From positions 1 to 57,449 of IMG/VR virus record IMGVR_UViG_3300027759_000104: a stretch of DNA of 57,449 bases. One strand, written 5' to 3'. How positions within the stretch are numbered: the stretch's first letter is position 1; each line of letters opens with the position of its first letter. The position numbers and the translations under genes are program-made. Shown here one piece after another: positions 1 to 6,842 of this stretch. The notes beneath the pieces were generated by a model. The model saw only the letters and a program-made list of their open reading frames with translations, made no database searches and was not told the origin of the DNA. The stretch comes from a virus.

Positions 1-429
1 ATTCTTCAGGTAGAAAGCATAAGAAGTTTTTGTCATATCTTCAAGCTCATTTACCTTTCTTGTTAATTCTTTTATTGTGTTATTTTTATCGCTTAATTGT
101 CTGTTTAGTTCAAAAAGGGTTTCCTGTAGTTTACCACATTCTACTTCCTTTTTATCTTCCAATTTACCTTTAAGAATGTAAATTTCATTTTGTAGTTCTT
201 CAATTTTTGAGTTATCTTCAACAATAACTTCCTTCTCAAATTCTCTGTCAATAACCTCAGGAAGATTACCCTGATTTAATAACCCATATTTTTCAATATA
301 ATAACCCTTTCTAAAACATAATTTAACAAAACCATTAGGGTCGGTTATTTCATTAATCGTACAGAATGAATTGAAGTCTTCAACGTCTTGTTTGGTTAAC
401 TCAATAGTTAACGAATTTTTCTGTTCCAT
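1..429 (-). CDS. Coiled-coil protein of unknown function, 3' end cut by window edge
   Basis: The reading frame is open from an ATG at 429 to the window edge (143 codons seen), so the C-terminus is missing. The product starts MEQKNSLTIELTKQDVEDF. The first 60 or so residues look globular. From about residue 75 it becomes a heptad-like, Lys/Glu/Leu-rich stretch (for example KIEELQNEIYILKGKLEDKK) that predicts a coiled coil. It overlaps the end of the SbcD-like gene by 29 nt, which implies co-translation in one operon. In T4 the gp47 gene sits beside gp46, a coiled-coil SMC-like ATPase. The part seen here has no Walker A motif, so identity with gp46 cannot be claimed. Function unknown. Confidence 0.75.
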   Translation of the reverse strand, partial: MEQKNSLTIELTKQDVEDFNSFCTINEITDPNGFVKLCFRKGYYIEKYGLLNQGNLPEVIDREFEKEVIVEDNSKIEELQNEIYILKGKLEDKKEVECGKLQETLFELNRQLSDKNNTIKELTRKVNELEDMTKTSYAFYLKN

Positions 430-1180
430 TTTCAATATCTTCATATGAGTTTATTCTAAATGATATGAAAGGTTTTGGGTTGAATAAATCTACTGTCGTA
501 TACTCATCTTTTTCCACATCATAAATTCCATATCCGTGTTTGGTTACCGTTTCACCATAGTTCTGTCCAACGGTTGAACCAATCATATAAGCCTTCTTAC
601 CATTTGGTATATCAAAGATTTGTCTCTTGTGAATATCACCACATAGTACCAAGTCACACCCATCAAACTTTGATGTTTCAAACCCATCTTCAAACTTAAA
701 TCCTAAGTTGGTGGTAAGTCCTTGAACTGGTCCGTGAAATAATCCAATCTTAACTCTATCAGACTTTTCAATCGTAGGTGGGATGTTATGGTCCATAAGT
801 GAATACACACACCAATCAATATTTTCATCCTGATACACACCTCTATTCTTGTAGTAAACCACCATTTCATTTTTAAGTGAATCAACCACAGGTGTTAGAG
901 CATCCAATCGTTCCATATTGTTTTCAAGGAAGTCGTGGTTACCAGGTATTAATACCGTCTTAGCAATCTTTGAACACTCCGTCAATACCCAAGCGATGAA
1001 CTCAACAAGTTCAGGTGTCATTTGGTTTTTAGAGTGAACTAAATCCCCTGTAAACACAATTCTATCAGGAGCAATATCTTTCCATTGTTTAAACGCTTCT
1101 TCTAAAATTGACTTATACAGTTGGTGGTCTTTAAACAACCTAACGTGTAAATCAGAAAAATGAACTAACTTTTTTATCAT
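401..1180 (-). CDS. SbcD/Mre11-like metallophosphoesterase (T4 gp47-like nuclease subunit)
   Basis: A 259-residue calcineurin-like phosphoesterase. All the metal-binding motifs are visible in order: SDLH (residues 9-12), GD at 45-46 in VFTGDLVH, GNHD (80-83), a His in FHG (149) and GDIH (181-184). This is the Mre11/SbcD arrangement, and in T4 gp47 pairs with the gp46 ATPase to resect DNA ends and degrade host DNA. It is shorter than T4 gp47 (about 340 residues), lacking much of the C-terminal capping and ATPase-binding region. A stand-alone phosphoesterase role is therefore possible. The gene ends in TGA, its ATG overlaps the TGA of the zinc-ribbon gene (ATGA), and its end overlaps the next gene by 29 nt. 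The family call is firm; the exact orthology is inferred. Confidence 0.85.
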   Translation of the reverse strand: MIKKLVHFSDLHVRLFKDHQLYKSILEEAFKQWKDIAPDRIVFTGDLVHSKNQMTPELVEFIAWVLTECSKIAKTVLIPGNHDFLENNMERLDALTPVVDSLKNEMVVYYKNRGVYQDENIDWCVYSLMDHNIPPTIEKSDRVKIGLFHGPVQGLTTNLGFKFEDGFETSKFDGCDLVLCGDIHKRQIFDIPNGKKAYMIGSTVGQNYGETVTKHGYGIYDVEKDEYTTVDLFNPKPFISFRINSYEDIENGTEKFVNY

Positions 1181-1410
1181 AGTTCTAATTTCGGAGATTC
1201 AGTGTGAAATGGGTTTAATTCTTCATTCACATTACCACAAGCCAAACAAGCGTATGTTGGGAAAGGTACGACTGTATCATCGGGTGAGCCAGTTAATAAC
1301 TTTGGTACTCGTTTTAGGTAAGTAATTTCTTTGAACTCGTTATGTTCACATTTGTCACAGACAATGAAGTCCATGTCTCTTAAATTAATTTTTGGTTTTT
1401 CTAAATTCAT
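1177..1410 (-). CDS. Small zinc-ribbon protein
   Basis: A 77-residue protein with two CxxC knuckles, C18-x2-C21 and C55-x2-C58, separated by 33 residues. This is the spacing of a zinc ribbon. The part between them is a predicted beta-rich loop containing a run of hydrophobic and proline residues. Such single zinc-ribbon proteins are common in phage DNA-metabolism operons, where they may bind nucleic acid or another protein; no specific partner can be named. It overlaps the following SbcD-like gene by 4 nt (ATGA), and its own start lies 1 nt after the stop of the upstream gene. It is very probably translated from the same message as both. Confidence 0.75.
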   Translation of the reverse strand: MNLEKPKINLRDMDFIVCDKCEHNEFKEITYLKRVPKLLTGSPDDTVVPFPTYACLACGNVNEELNPFHTESPKLEL

Positions 1411-1411
1411 A

Positions 1412-1609
1412 TTATTCTTGTATAAACATTATTGTATTACTAATCGGTACTCTAAGTACTGGTTTAGATTTCTCATCAGACTTAATCATTACTTCGTAGT
1501 AACCTTCTCTAATTTGTACTGTTGATACGTTTAAGTAATCCTCAAAATGAAGTTGACCTAAATCAACGCTTACTGTTTTGTCTGTTGTGTTAAATGTTAG
1601 TTTTATCAT
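1412..1609 (-). CDS. Small hypothetical protein (beta-rich)
   Basis: A 65-residue protein starting MIKLTFNTTDKTVSVDLG. It alternates hydrophobic and polar residues as expected for a small beta-sheet protein, with no Cys, no signal peptide and no membrane segment. Not recognised. Its ATG lies 4 nt after a good match to a Bacteroidota-type promoter (see 1614-1644). That would make it the first gene of a unit that runs on through the zinc-ribbon and SbcD-like genes. The very short distance means the transcript would be leaderless or nearly so. Confidence 0.65.
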   Translation of the reverse strand: MIKLTFNTTDKTVSVDLGQLHFEDYLNVSTVQIREGYYEVMIKSDEKSKPVLRVPISNTIMFIQE

Positions 1610-1613
1610 AGTT

Positions 1614-1644
1614 CAAATATAGTATTTTTTTTGTTTGTTGTCAA
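1614..1644 (-). promoter_or_regulatory. Candidate Bacteroidota-type promoter (TTG / TAnnTTTG)
   Basis: On the minus strand TTG (1644-1642) is followed after exactly 20 nt by TATATTTG (1621-1614), matching the -33 TTG and -7 TAnnTTTG consensus known for the primary sigma factor of Bacteroidota. The ATG of the 65-residue gene starts at 1609, only 4 nt on, so transcription would begin at or just before the start codon. The -33 element overlaps the stop codon of the upstream nuclease gene. The match is seen directly; activity is inferred. Confidence 0.5.
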
Positions 1645-2495
1645 TTCAGATAGTCCTTTACATTCATAGTCATCACAGTATCTATCACATCTTGTGGTAC
1701 TCTGAACTCTTTGAACTCTGAATCCTCTTGCAATAATACGACAATACATCCATATAATTTCATGTTTTCGTATTTTGTTCCTTCCAACATTTTTAGGATT
1801 AACTTACCATATAAAGGTAGTTGAACATAGTAGTGTCCAAGAGCGGTATTTGGTAGATTTTGGAATGGTTTAAACATAGGTTTTGTAAAGTTGTTACTTT
1901 CAAAGTTTTTAGGTTTGTTTGTTTTATAGTCAGTAACTAAAATACCAAACCCATCTTTCTTCTTATTTATCACCAACCACACCTTATCGGGTTGCCCCAC
2001 GTATTGTAATTCATTTGAACCCAAAACAATTTCGGTATCCAACAAAACTGTTTCTCTTCCTTCCATTAATTTAAGAAACTTTTTACCTGCAGTAACCATA
2101 CTATCACCTTTCAGTATTTGGGTGATATCACATTCAAATTCAGGTTTTCTAATCTCTTTATCTATTCCAAACATTTTATGTGAAGCTTGTTCTAAAATGT
2201 AATGGACTCTACTACCCATATTGGTTGAGTAATCACCGGCAGCTGCCCATTCTTCAATTAATTGTTGTTTGAGAACTGGGTCACCTTTAGATTTCTTTTG
2301 AGCCGCTTCATCAGTTGGGAACTCAGGATAAAACAATTTTAGTATTTTAGATACTGAGGGCCAATCACTTCGTAAGTTACCATCTTTATCAGCCATTGTA
2401 TACGTATGACTTTCTTCTTCAAAAGTTAATTGAAGTTCTTTTTGTTTTTGTGAAATTATTTCTATAATTTCTTCTCTTATTTTATATAAATCCAT
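1641..2495 (-). CDS. PD-(D/E)XK nuclease of the RecB/Cas4 type
   Basis: A 284-residue protein with the RecB-type nuclease motifs in order: a GSRVH segment with H98, GQPD (D170), DYK (D189, K191) and QLPLY (Q225, Y229). These match the H...D...DxK...QxxxY pattern of metal-dependent exonucleases in this superfamily. The first 90 residues are extra and charged. There are no four Cys residues for an Fe-S cluster, so it is not a typical Cas4 or AddB-type iron-sulphur nuclease. The gene starts 3 nt downstream of the primase stop, which places it in the same operon. It probably processes DNA ends during replication or recombination, together with the SbcD-like protein. Its substrate polarity cannot be read from sequence. 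Confidence 0.8.
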   Translation of the reverse strand: MDLYKIREEIIEIISQKQKELQLTFEEESHTYTMADKDGNLRSDWPSVSKILKLFYPEFPTDEAAQKKSKGDPVLKQQLIEEWAAAGDYSTNMGSRVHYILEQASHKMFGIDKEIRKPEFECDITQILKGDSMVTAGKKFLKLMEGRETVLLDTEIVLGSNELQYVGQPDKVWLVINKKKDGFGILVTDYKTNKPKNFESNNFTKPMFKPFQNLPNTALGHYYVQLPLYGKLILKMLEGTKYENMKLYGCIVVLLQEDSEFKEFRVPQDVIDTVMTMNVKDYLN

Positions 2496-2498
2496 ATT

Positions 2499-3395
2499 TT
2501 AATAACTCATTTCATAATAATAATCATCTATCATACCTTTCAAATCTGCAATATCAGAGTCTTTTGGTAGTTTTAGAATCTTTACTCTCCCTCTTAACTT
2601 CCCACCATTTAATTGGTTATAAAGTTTTTGAGCATCTTTCCAAGCATCGGCATCCAAACATATGATAATATCTGACTTAGCTTTGGTATATATTGTTTCA
2701 AATAATAAATCGTGTAATATTTTTCCTAGTAGAACAACTGGGTTGGGTGTAAAGAATCCGTCAATCGCACCTTCACACAGATAAATTGGTTTATTCCAAT
2801 CAATTAACTTCTCGTTAAATATAATTGTCTCCTTTGGGTATTCAGGATTTTTATACTTATTCTTCGTATTAAACCAAGCCCTTGATATGAAGTAGTTAAT
2901 CTCATTGTCCATACCATATGAAGGTATAATAATCCTCCCTCCGTAGTCACCATCGGTAGCAAAACCAATATTAAACTTTTCAATCATTTCATCAGTAATA
3001 CCACGAGTCTTAATGTACTTTAAAACTTCTCTGTGCGGAATGTGAAGGGGGTTAGCGTCCTTAATTGAAATAAATTCTTTGGGAAGTTTTAACTTTTTTA
3101 GTTCAACATGTTTTGACTTATGTTCTTCGGGTTTGAATATGTCGTAAGTTTTCTTTTGGTTTTTGGTTCCAAAAATATCAATTAACTTACCTAAAACTCC
3201 GTGTGTTCCATTTGAATCCGAACATGACCAACATTTATATACGTGTTCGTTGATGTTAATTTCAAGGTTTCCCTTGTTTCTACCCTCATCACAATACGGA
3301 CAATTTATTGAAATCTGACCTTTGGAAGCATAATAATGTTTCTCTTTACCAAATAAGTCCCTAATAATTTCAAGTAAAATTTCATCTTCATCCAT
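2499..3395 (-). CDS. DNA primase (DnaG/T4 gp61-like)
   Basis: The protein is 298 residues from the preferred ATG at 3395. A longer version from a TTG at 3431 would add 12 hydrophobic residues unlike a primase N-terminus. Near the N-terminus is a zinc-binding module with C32-x2-C35 and C55-x2-C58. The TOPRIM catalytic core shows EGAIDG (208-213) and DAD (248-250), the acidic metal sites of DnaG-family primases. The length is close to T4 gp61 (342) and shorter than bacterial DnaG, with no helicase-binding domain apparent at the C-terminus. It would synthesise RNA primers on the lagging strand. It heads the operon that runs leftward through the nuclease gene. Confidence 0.88.
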   Translation of the reverse strand: MDEDEILLEIIRDLFGKEKHYYASKGQISINCPYCDEGRNKGNLEININEHVYKCWSCSDSNGTHGVLGKLIDIFGTKNQKKTYDIFKPEEHKSKHVELKKLKLPKEFISIKDANPLHIPHREVLKYIKTRGITDEMIEKFNIGFATDGDYGGRIIIPSYGMDNEINYFISRAWFNTKNKYKNPEYPKETIIFNEKLIDWNKPIYLCEGAIDGFFTPNPVVLLGKILHDLLFETIYTKAKSDIIICLDADAWKDAQKLYNQLNGGKLRGRVKILKLPKDSDIADLKGMIDDYYYEMSY

Positions 3396-3457
3396 TACCT
3401 TAATAATAAGATAAAAACTTATTGTTGTCAAACTTCACAAAGTTTTAATCCCTTTTA

Positions 3458-3465
3458 TATTTATA
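3458..3465 (+). promoter_or_regulatory. TATTTAT start-proximal motif (plus-strand unit)
   Basis: TATTTATA lies 4 nt before the ATG at 3470, in the intergenic region between the divergent primase gene and the plus-strand structural pair. It is the only plus-strand copy of a motif that precedes several late genes on the other strand. Its orientation follows the gene, which favours a functional signal over strand-neutral AT richness. Confidence 0.4.
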
Positions 3466-3469
3466 TCAT

Positions 3470-3691
3470 ATGCCAACAACGATTACGGTTAGTAGTATTA
3501 CAGGTTCAACACCATTTGACATTTATTTATGTCTTTCAGGTGGTACACCTTGTTATTTTATATCTAGTATAGATAGTGGTGATTTACCGTATAGTTTTAG
3601 TGTCCCAACTCCTATCCAAGAATTGAATGGATATGATTTAAGGGTAACTGATTCAGTTGGTTGTATAATAACGGGAACAACAAGTATTTAA
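3470..3691 (+). CDS. Small SprB-repeat-like virion protein
   Basis: A 73-residue protein that is essentially one SprB-type module: [13 protein letters not shown] near the start and LRVTDSVGC near the end. These match the GG-TPPY ... Y-L-VTD--GC pattern of SprB repeats from Bacteroidota gliding adhesins. It has paralogues in this window: the 88-residue protein at 11208-11474 and the N-terminus of the 334-residue protein at 37917-38921. It is followed after 4 nt by the beta-propeller gene and probably co-translated with it. No signal peptide is visible. It is likely a small tail or fibre component; its precise location in the virion is unknown. Confidence 0.7.
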   Translation: MPTTITVSSITGSTPFDIYLCLSGGTPCYFISSIDSGDLPYSFSVPTPIQELNGYDLRVTDSVGCIITGTTSI

Positions 3692-3695
3692 AAAA

Positions 3696-6146
3696 TTGGC
3701 ATTAAATTGGTATTCATTTTCAGGTTGTTGTAGTGGTACTACATTCCAAATTCAGTCGAATTATTCTGGGGGAACCTTCTCTGCTAACACATCTTATTAT
3801 TTAATAACAGATAAGTATACAGGTTGTTCACAGTATTTAACTTCAGGATTTGTTAGTGGTAGAACAGAATATAATTTAATTTCAGCAAATACAACAAGTT
3901 ATTTAACTTGTTCTGCATGTACCACGGTCTATCCTTGTGTACCAGGTCCTACACCTACTCCGACATCTACACCCGCTCCGAGTGCCACCCCTACAAAAAC
4001 GCCGACAAACACTCCAACAAAAACTGTCACACCAAGTGCAACTCCAACAAAAACTCCAACAAAAACACCAACAAATACTCCAACAAAAACTGTTACACCA
4101 ACAAAAACACCAACTAATACACCTACAGTAACAAAAACCCCGACTAATACACCTACAGTAACAAAAACCCCAACTAATACTCCAACACCAAGTATAACTC
4201 CAACACATACCCCAACAAGAACTGTTACACCAACTCCAAGTATCACGCCAACAAAGACTCCAACACCTACCGTAACAAGTTCTCCAACCCCAACACTATC
4301 AATTACACCGACAAAAACCCCAACACCTACTGTTACAAAAACACCTCTACCAACATTTTGTAATACACCAACACCAACTTTATCAACGACACCAACACCT
4401 ACTGTTACTCCAAGTCCAGTTTATACTGCATGTCCTCAGTCAAGTTATTGTGTGTTTACAAATTTAAGTGCTTATACAAATTACGACGGAACTTATTACA
4501 ACTATGGTGTTTTTGGTCAACGAAACGTATTCTACAAACCAGATAACACTAATCCGTATTACATATATTATAACACAGGAGAAACAAGATGGTGTTTATC
4601 AAGTTGTGTAAACGGTGAATGTCAATTATTTGGACCGACAGGTAGTAATACTGTTTGTCCTGATTTAGACGAAACATATTTTAACACATCATGTCCAACA
4701 CCAACACCAACATTAACAGATGCTTGTGATACATTTGATTTCACCGCAGTATTTGATTGTAATATTACATCAGGAGCAACTCCAACTCCAACACCGACAT
4801 TAACACCAACAACAACACCTACAACAACTCCAACACCTACACCTCTGTGTAATGGTAAATCACTTATTTTTAGTGGGGTAAGTTATTCATATCCTGGTCC
4901 AAGTCCAACTCCAAGTGTTACACCAACAAACGCAATTAAAGGTGTTATAGTTAGTGGTACAGTATCATATGATACTTTCTCATCTAAATTTACAAGTTTA
5001 TATTCCAAGTTTTTACAAGACTGTAATGGTAGAACAACTTATGTGGTTTCAGGAGATATACCATTTTCAACAGGTGCAACATTTAGTGTTATAATTGATG
5101 GTAAATCATCGTGTGTTACTTATGTCTCAGATATTTTAGGTTCTCCTACAAATATTTTAGAGTCTATTGAAAGTGGTAATTTATTTGATTGCAAGTTCTG
5201 TTCACCAGTTCCAACCTCAACACCAACACCAACATTCAGTCCAACACCAACACCAACACAATCATGTCCAAACATAATACAAACAATATCAGTGGGAACA
5301 GGCCCATTCTTTATAGTATTTGATAGTGTAAACGAATATATGTATGTAATTAACGAAACAAGTAATAATGTTTCAGTAATTGATATTAATGATTATTCTA
5401 TTGTATCAACAATCCCAGTTGGTATTCAACCTAGAGGTGGGGTATTAAGTAACGATAGTAAATTATTATACGTTAGTAATTTCTCAGCGAATACCATATC
5501 AGTTATAAATCCTCTTACCCTATCGGTAATTTCTACAATTCCAACAGGATTAAGACCTTTTGGATTAACGTATGATACTATAAACGAAGTATTATATGTT
5601 GCTGAATATGATGGAGGAACAGTAAGTTCAATACCGGTAAGTACTATTGTAAATACTTATACAACAGGAACTAGACCAATTCAACCAGCATTTAATGAAA
5701 ATAATTTACAAGTATATGTACCAAACTCAATAAGCAGTACTGTGGTAACAATAGATACTATAAAAGGAATAACCGCATCAACAATTAACATGCCTTCAGG
5801 TTCTTTACCTAGATACTGTTTATATGTACCAATAAATAATACTGTATACACACTTTTAAATGGTACTGATAAAGTCATAACAATTAACCCAATAACTAAC
5901 ACAACAGGAACAACAATAACTGTTGGTACAAATCCAATAGATATGGCATTTGACACTAACAGTAACACACTGTATGTAAGTAATGCTACAACAGATAATG
6001 TTAGTGTTATAGATGTATTAACTAATACCGTTATTAAAACAATTCCAGTTGGTAATTTACCAAGAGGTGTTGCTTACGATAGTAAATATGATAGAATCTA
6101 TGTTGAAAATAGTTTAGACAACAATATATCAGTATTGTGTACATAA
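3696..6146 (+). CDS. Tail adhesin with Thr-Pro linkers and a seven-bladed YVTN-type beta-propeller
   Basis: An 816-residue protein. The start is a TTG at 3696; its first residues, MAL, and its Cys pattern (CC at 11-12, then CSAC...PC at 72-81) match the protein at 9071-11155, which supports this start. Residues 85-241 are a long Thr-Pro-Thr linker. Then come Cys-containing beta domains separated by shorter Thr-Pro linkers. From about residue 523 to the end there are seven tandem blades of about 41 residues (pattern TIPVG..P.G...D.....LYVSN...N.VSVID), which should close a complete YVTN/NHL-type propeller. The linker composition suggests extended, possibly glycosylated stalks. It is probably a receptor-binding or virion surface protein. 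A bidirectional hairpin terminator follows the stop. Confidence 0.8.
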   Translation: MALNWYSFSGCCSGTTFQIQSNYSGGTFSANTSYYLITDKYTGCSQYLTSGFVSGRTEYNLISANTTSYLTCSACTTVYPCVPGPTPTPTSTPAPSATPTKTPTNTPTKTVTPSATPTKTPTKTPTNTPTKTVTPTKTPTNTPTVTKTPTNTPTVTKTPTNTPTPSITPTHTPTRTVTPTPSITPTKTPTPTVTSSPTPTLSITPTKTPTPTVTKTPLPTFCNTPTPTLSTTPTPTVTPSPVYTACPQSSYCVFTNLSAYTNYDGTYYNYGVFGQRNVFYKPDNTNPYYIYYNTGETRWCLSSCVNGECQLFGPTGSNTVCPDLDETYFNTSCPTPTPTLTDACDTFDFTAVFDCNITSGATPTPTPTLTPTTTPTTTPTPTPLCNGKSLIFSGVSYSYPGPSPTPSVTPTNAIKGVIVSGTVSYDTFSSKFTSLYSKFLQDCNGRTTYVVSGDIPFSTGATFSVIIDGKSSCVTYVSDILGSPTNILESIESGNLFDCKFCSPVPTSTPTPTFSPTPTPTQSCPNIIQTISVGTGPFFIVFDSVNEYMYVINETSNNVSVIDINDYSIVSTIPVGIQPRGGVLSNDSKLLYVSNFSANTISVINPLTLSVISTIPTGLRPFGLTYDTINEVLYVAEYDGGTVSSIPVSTIVNTYTTGTRPIQPAFNENNLQVYVPNSISSTVVTIDTIKGITASTINMPSGSLPRYCLYVPINNTVYTLLNGTDKVITINPITNTTGTTITVGTNPIDMAFDTNSNTLYVSNATTDNVSVIDVLTNTVIKTIPVGNLPRGVAYDSKYDRIYVENSLDNNISVLCT
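3948..4419 (+). repeat. Thr-Pro-Thr linker-coding repeat
   Basis: Low-complexity tract of ACA/ACT/ACC and CCA/CCT/CCG codons encoding [11 protein letters not shown]-type repeats. Shorter relatives of the same linker occur at about 4690-4840 and 5210-5260 in the same gene, at the end of the 11208-11474 gene, and inside the genes at 29137-30345 and 37917-38921. Synonymous codons vary, so selection seems to act on the peptide. Confidence 0.85.
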
Positions 6147-6151
6147 CAAAA

Positions 6152-6171
6152 AAGGTGTCAAATGACACCTT
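6152..6171. terminator. Bidirectional hairpin terminator between convergent genes
   Basis: A perfect 8-bp inverted repeat (AAGGTGTC / GACACCTT) with a 4-nt loop sits between the stop of the beta-propeller gene (6146) and the stop of the resolvase gene (6193). It is preceded by an A-run on the plus strand, which gives a U-run for minus-strand transcripts. On the plus side it is followed by TAAATTTTAA. Position and structure fit a terminator serving both convergent units. Confidence 0.8.
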
Positions 6172-6192
6172 AAATTTTAAATAAAAATCTTA

Positions 6193-6795
6193 TTAATTTT
6201 TTGAATTTAGATAACTTAATACAACCGTATAAGCATCTGTCATATCAAAATTCTCTTTCTTTAATGTATTATTTCTTGTGTATAACCAATTAATTTGTGG
6301 TTCTCTTTTTGCGACAAGTTCCCATATAATCATCTTCTTATCACAATCTTTAGGATAACCACCAAATAAAACAAACTTACCTTTTTCGTTTTTCTTAACT
6401 AATTCAGGCCAAGCTTCTTTTCTTGAGTTATAAGTTGATACGTATTCAGGAACGATACCTAATACATCATAAACTTCTTTAGTAATTAATGTATTATATC
6501 TTAATAAGGTTCCGATGGTGTAAGCATTATTACTATTTAATAAAGGTTCTTCAATCACACATCTAACAACACCAACGCCTTTATATTCTTCCAACTTTTT
6601 TCTGAATGTTGCAGATTTTAATAACATCTCCTCAATCTTTGTTTCAGGTGTCGGTTTTGGTTGCGGTGAAACATGAGTTAACTCCAATAAATCTCTTGAA
6701 GATAAATCAAACAATGCCACACCAATAGTTTTAGTGGAAACATCCAATCCCAAAATTTTAGGAGAATTTTTAATACTTTTTGCCATATCTAACAT
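6193..6795 (-). CDS. RuvC-like Holliday junction resolvase (RNase H fold)
   Basis: A 200-residue protein with the RuvC/RNase H-like core. The first strand ILGLDVSTKTIGVAL carries D18, the IEEPL segment carries E82/E83, and the C-terminal helix has D184 and D187 before AYTVVLSYL. These are the expected catalytic acidic residues. A second ATG at codon 4 (MAKSIKN) is an equally good start. It would cleave branched DNA left by replication and recombination before packaging; in T4 the unrelated gp49 does this. It stands between the plus-strand adhesin pair and the tail field and ends at a hairpin terminator. No TATTTAT motif precedes it. Confidence 0.78.
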   Translation of the reverse strand: MLDMAKSIKNSPKILGLDVSTKTIGVALFDLSSRDLLELTHVSPQPKPTPETKIEEMLLKSATFRKKLEEYKGVGVVRCVIEEPLLNSNNAYTIGTLLRYNTLITKEVYDVLGIVPEYVSTYNSRKEAWPELVKKNEKGKFVLFGGYPKDCDKKMIIWELVAKREPQINWLYTRNNTLKKENFDMTDAYTVVLSYLNSKN

Positions 6796-6842
6796 TACTT
6801 ATTAGATTTAATATTAAAGTAATTAACTTAATAGTAAATAAT

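Noticed and set aside
2499-3431. Longer primase from a TTG at 3431
   Set aside because: The added residues (TTISFYLIIKV) are hydrophobic and unlike primase N-termini, while an ATG at 3395 gives a natural start MDEDEILL before the zinc module.
3903-4246. Minus-strand Val-Gly-Val and Cys-rich frames opposite the Thr-Pro linker
   Set aside because: They are shadows of ACN/CCN codons with no domain or conserved start, and lie inside a well-supported plus-strand gene.
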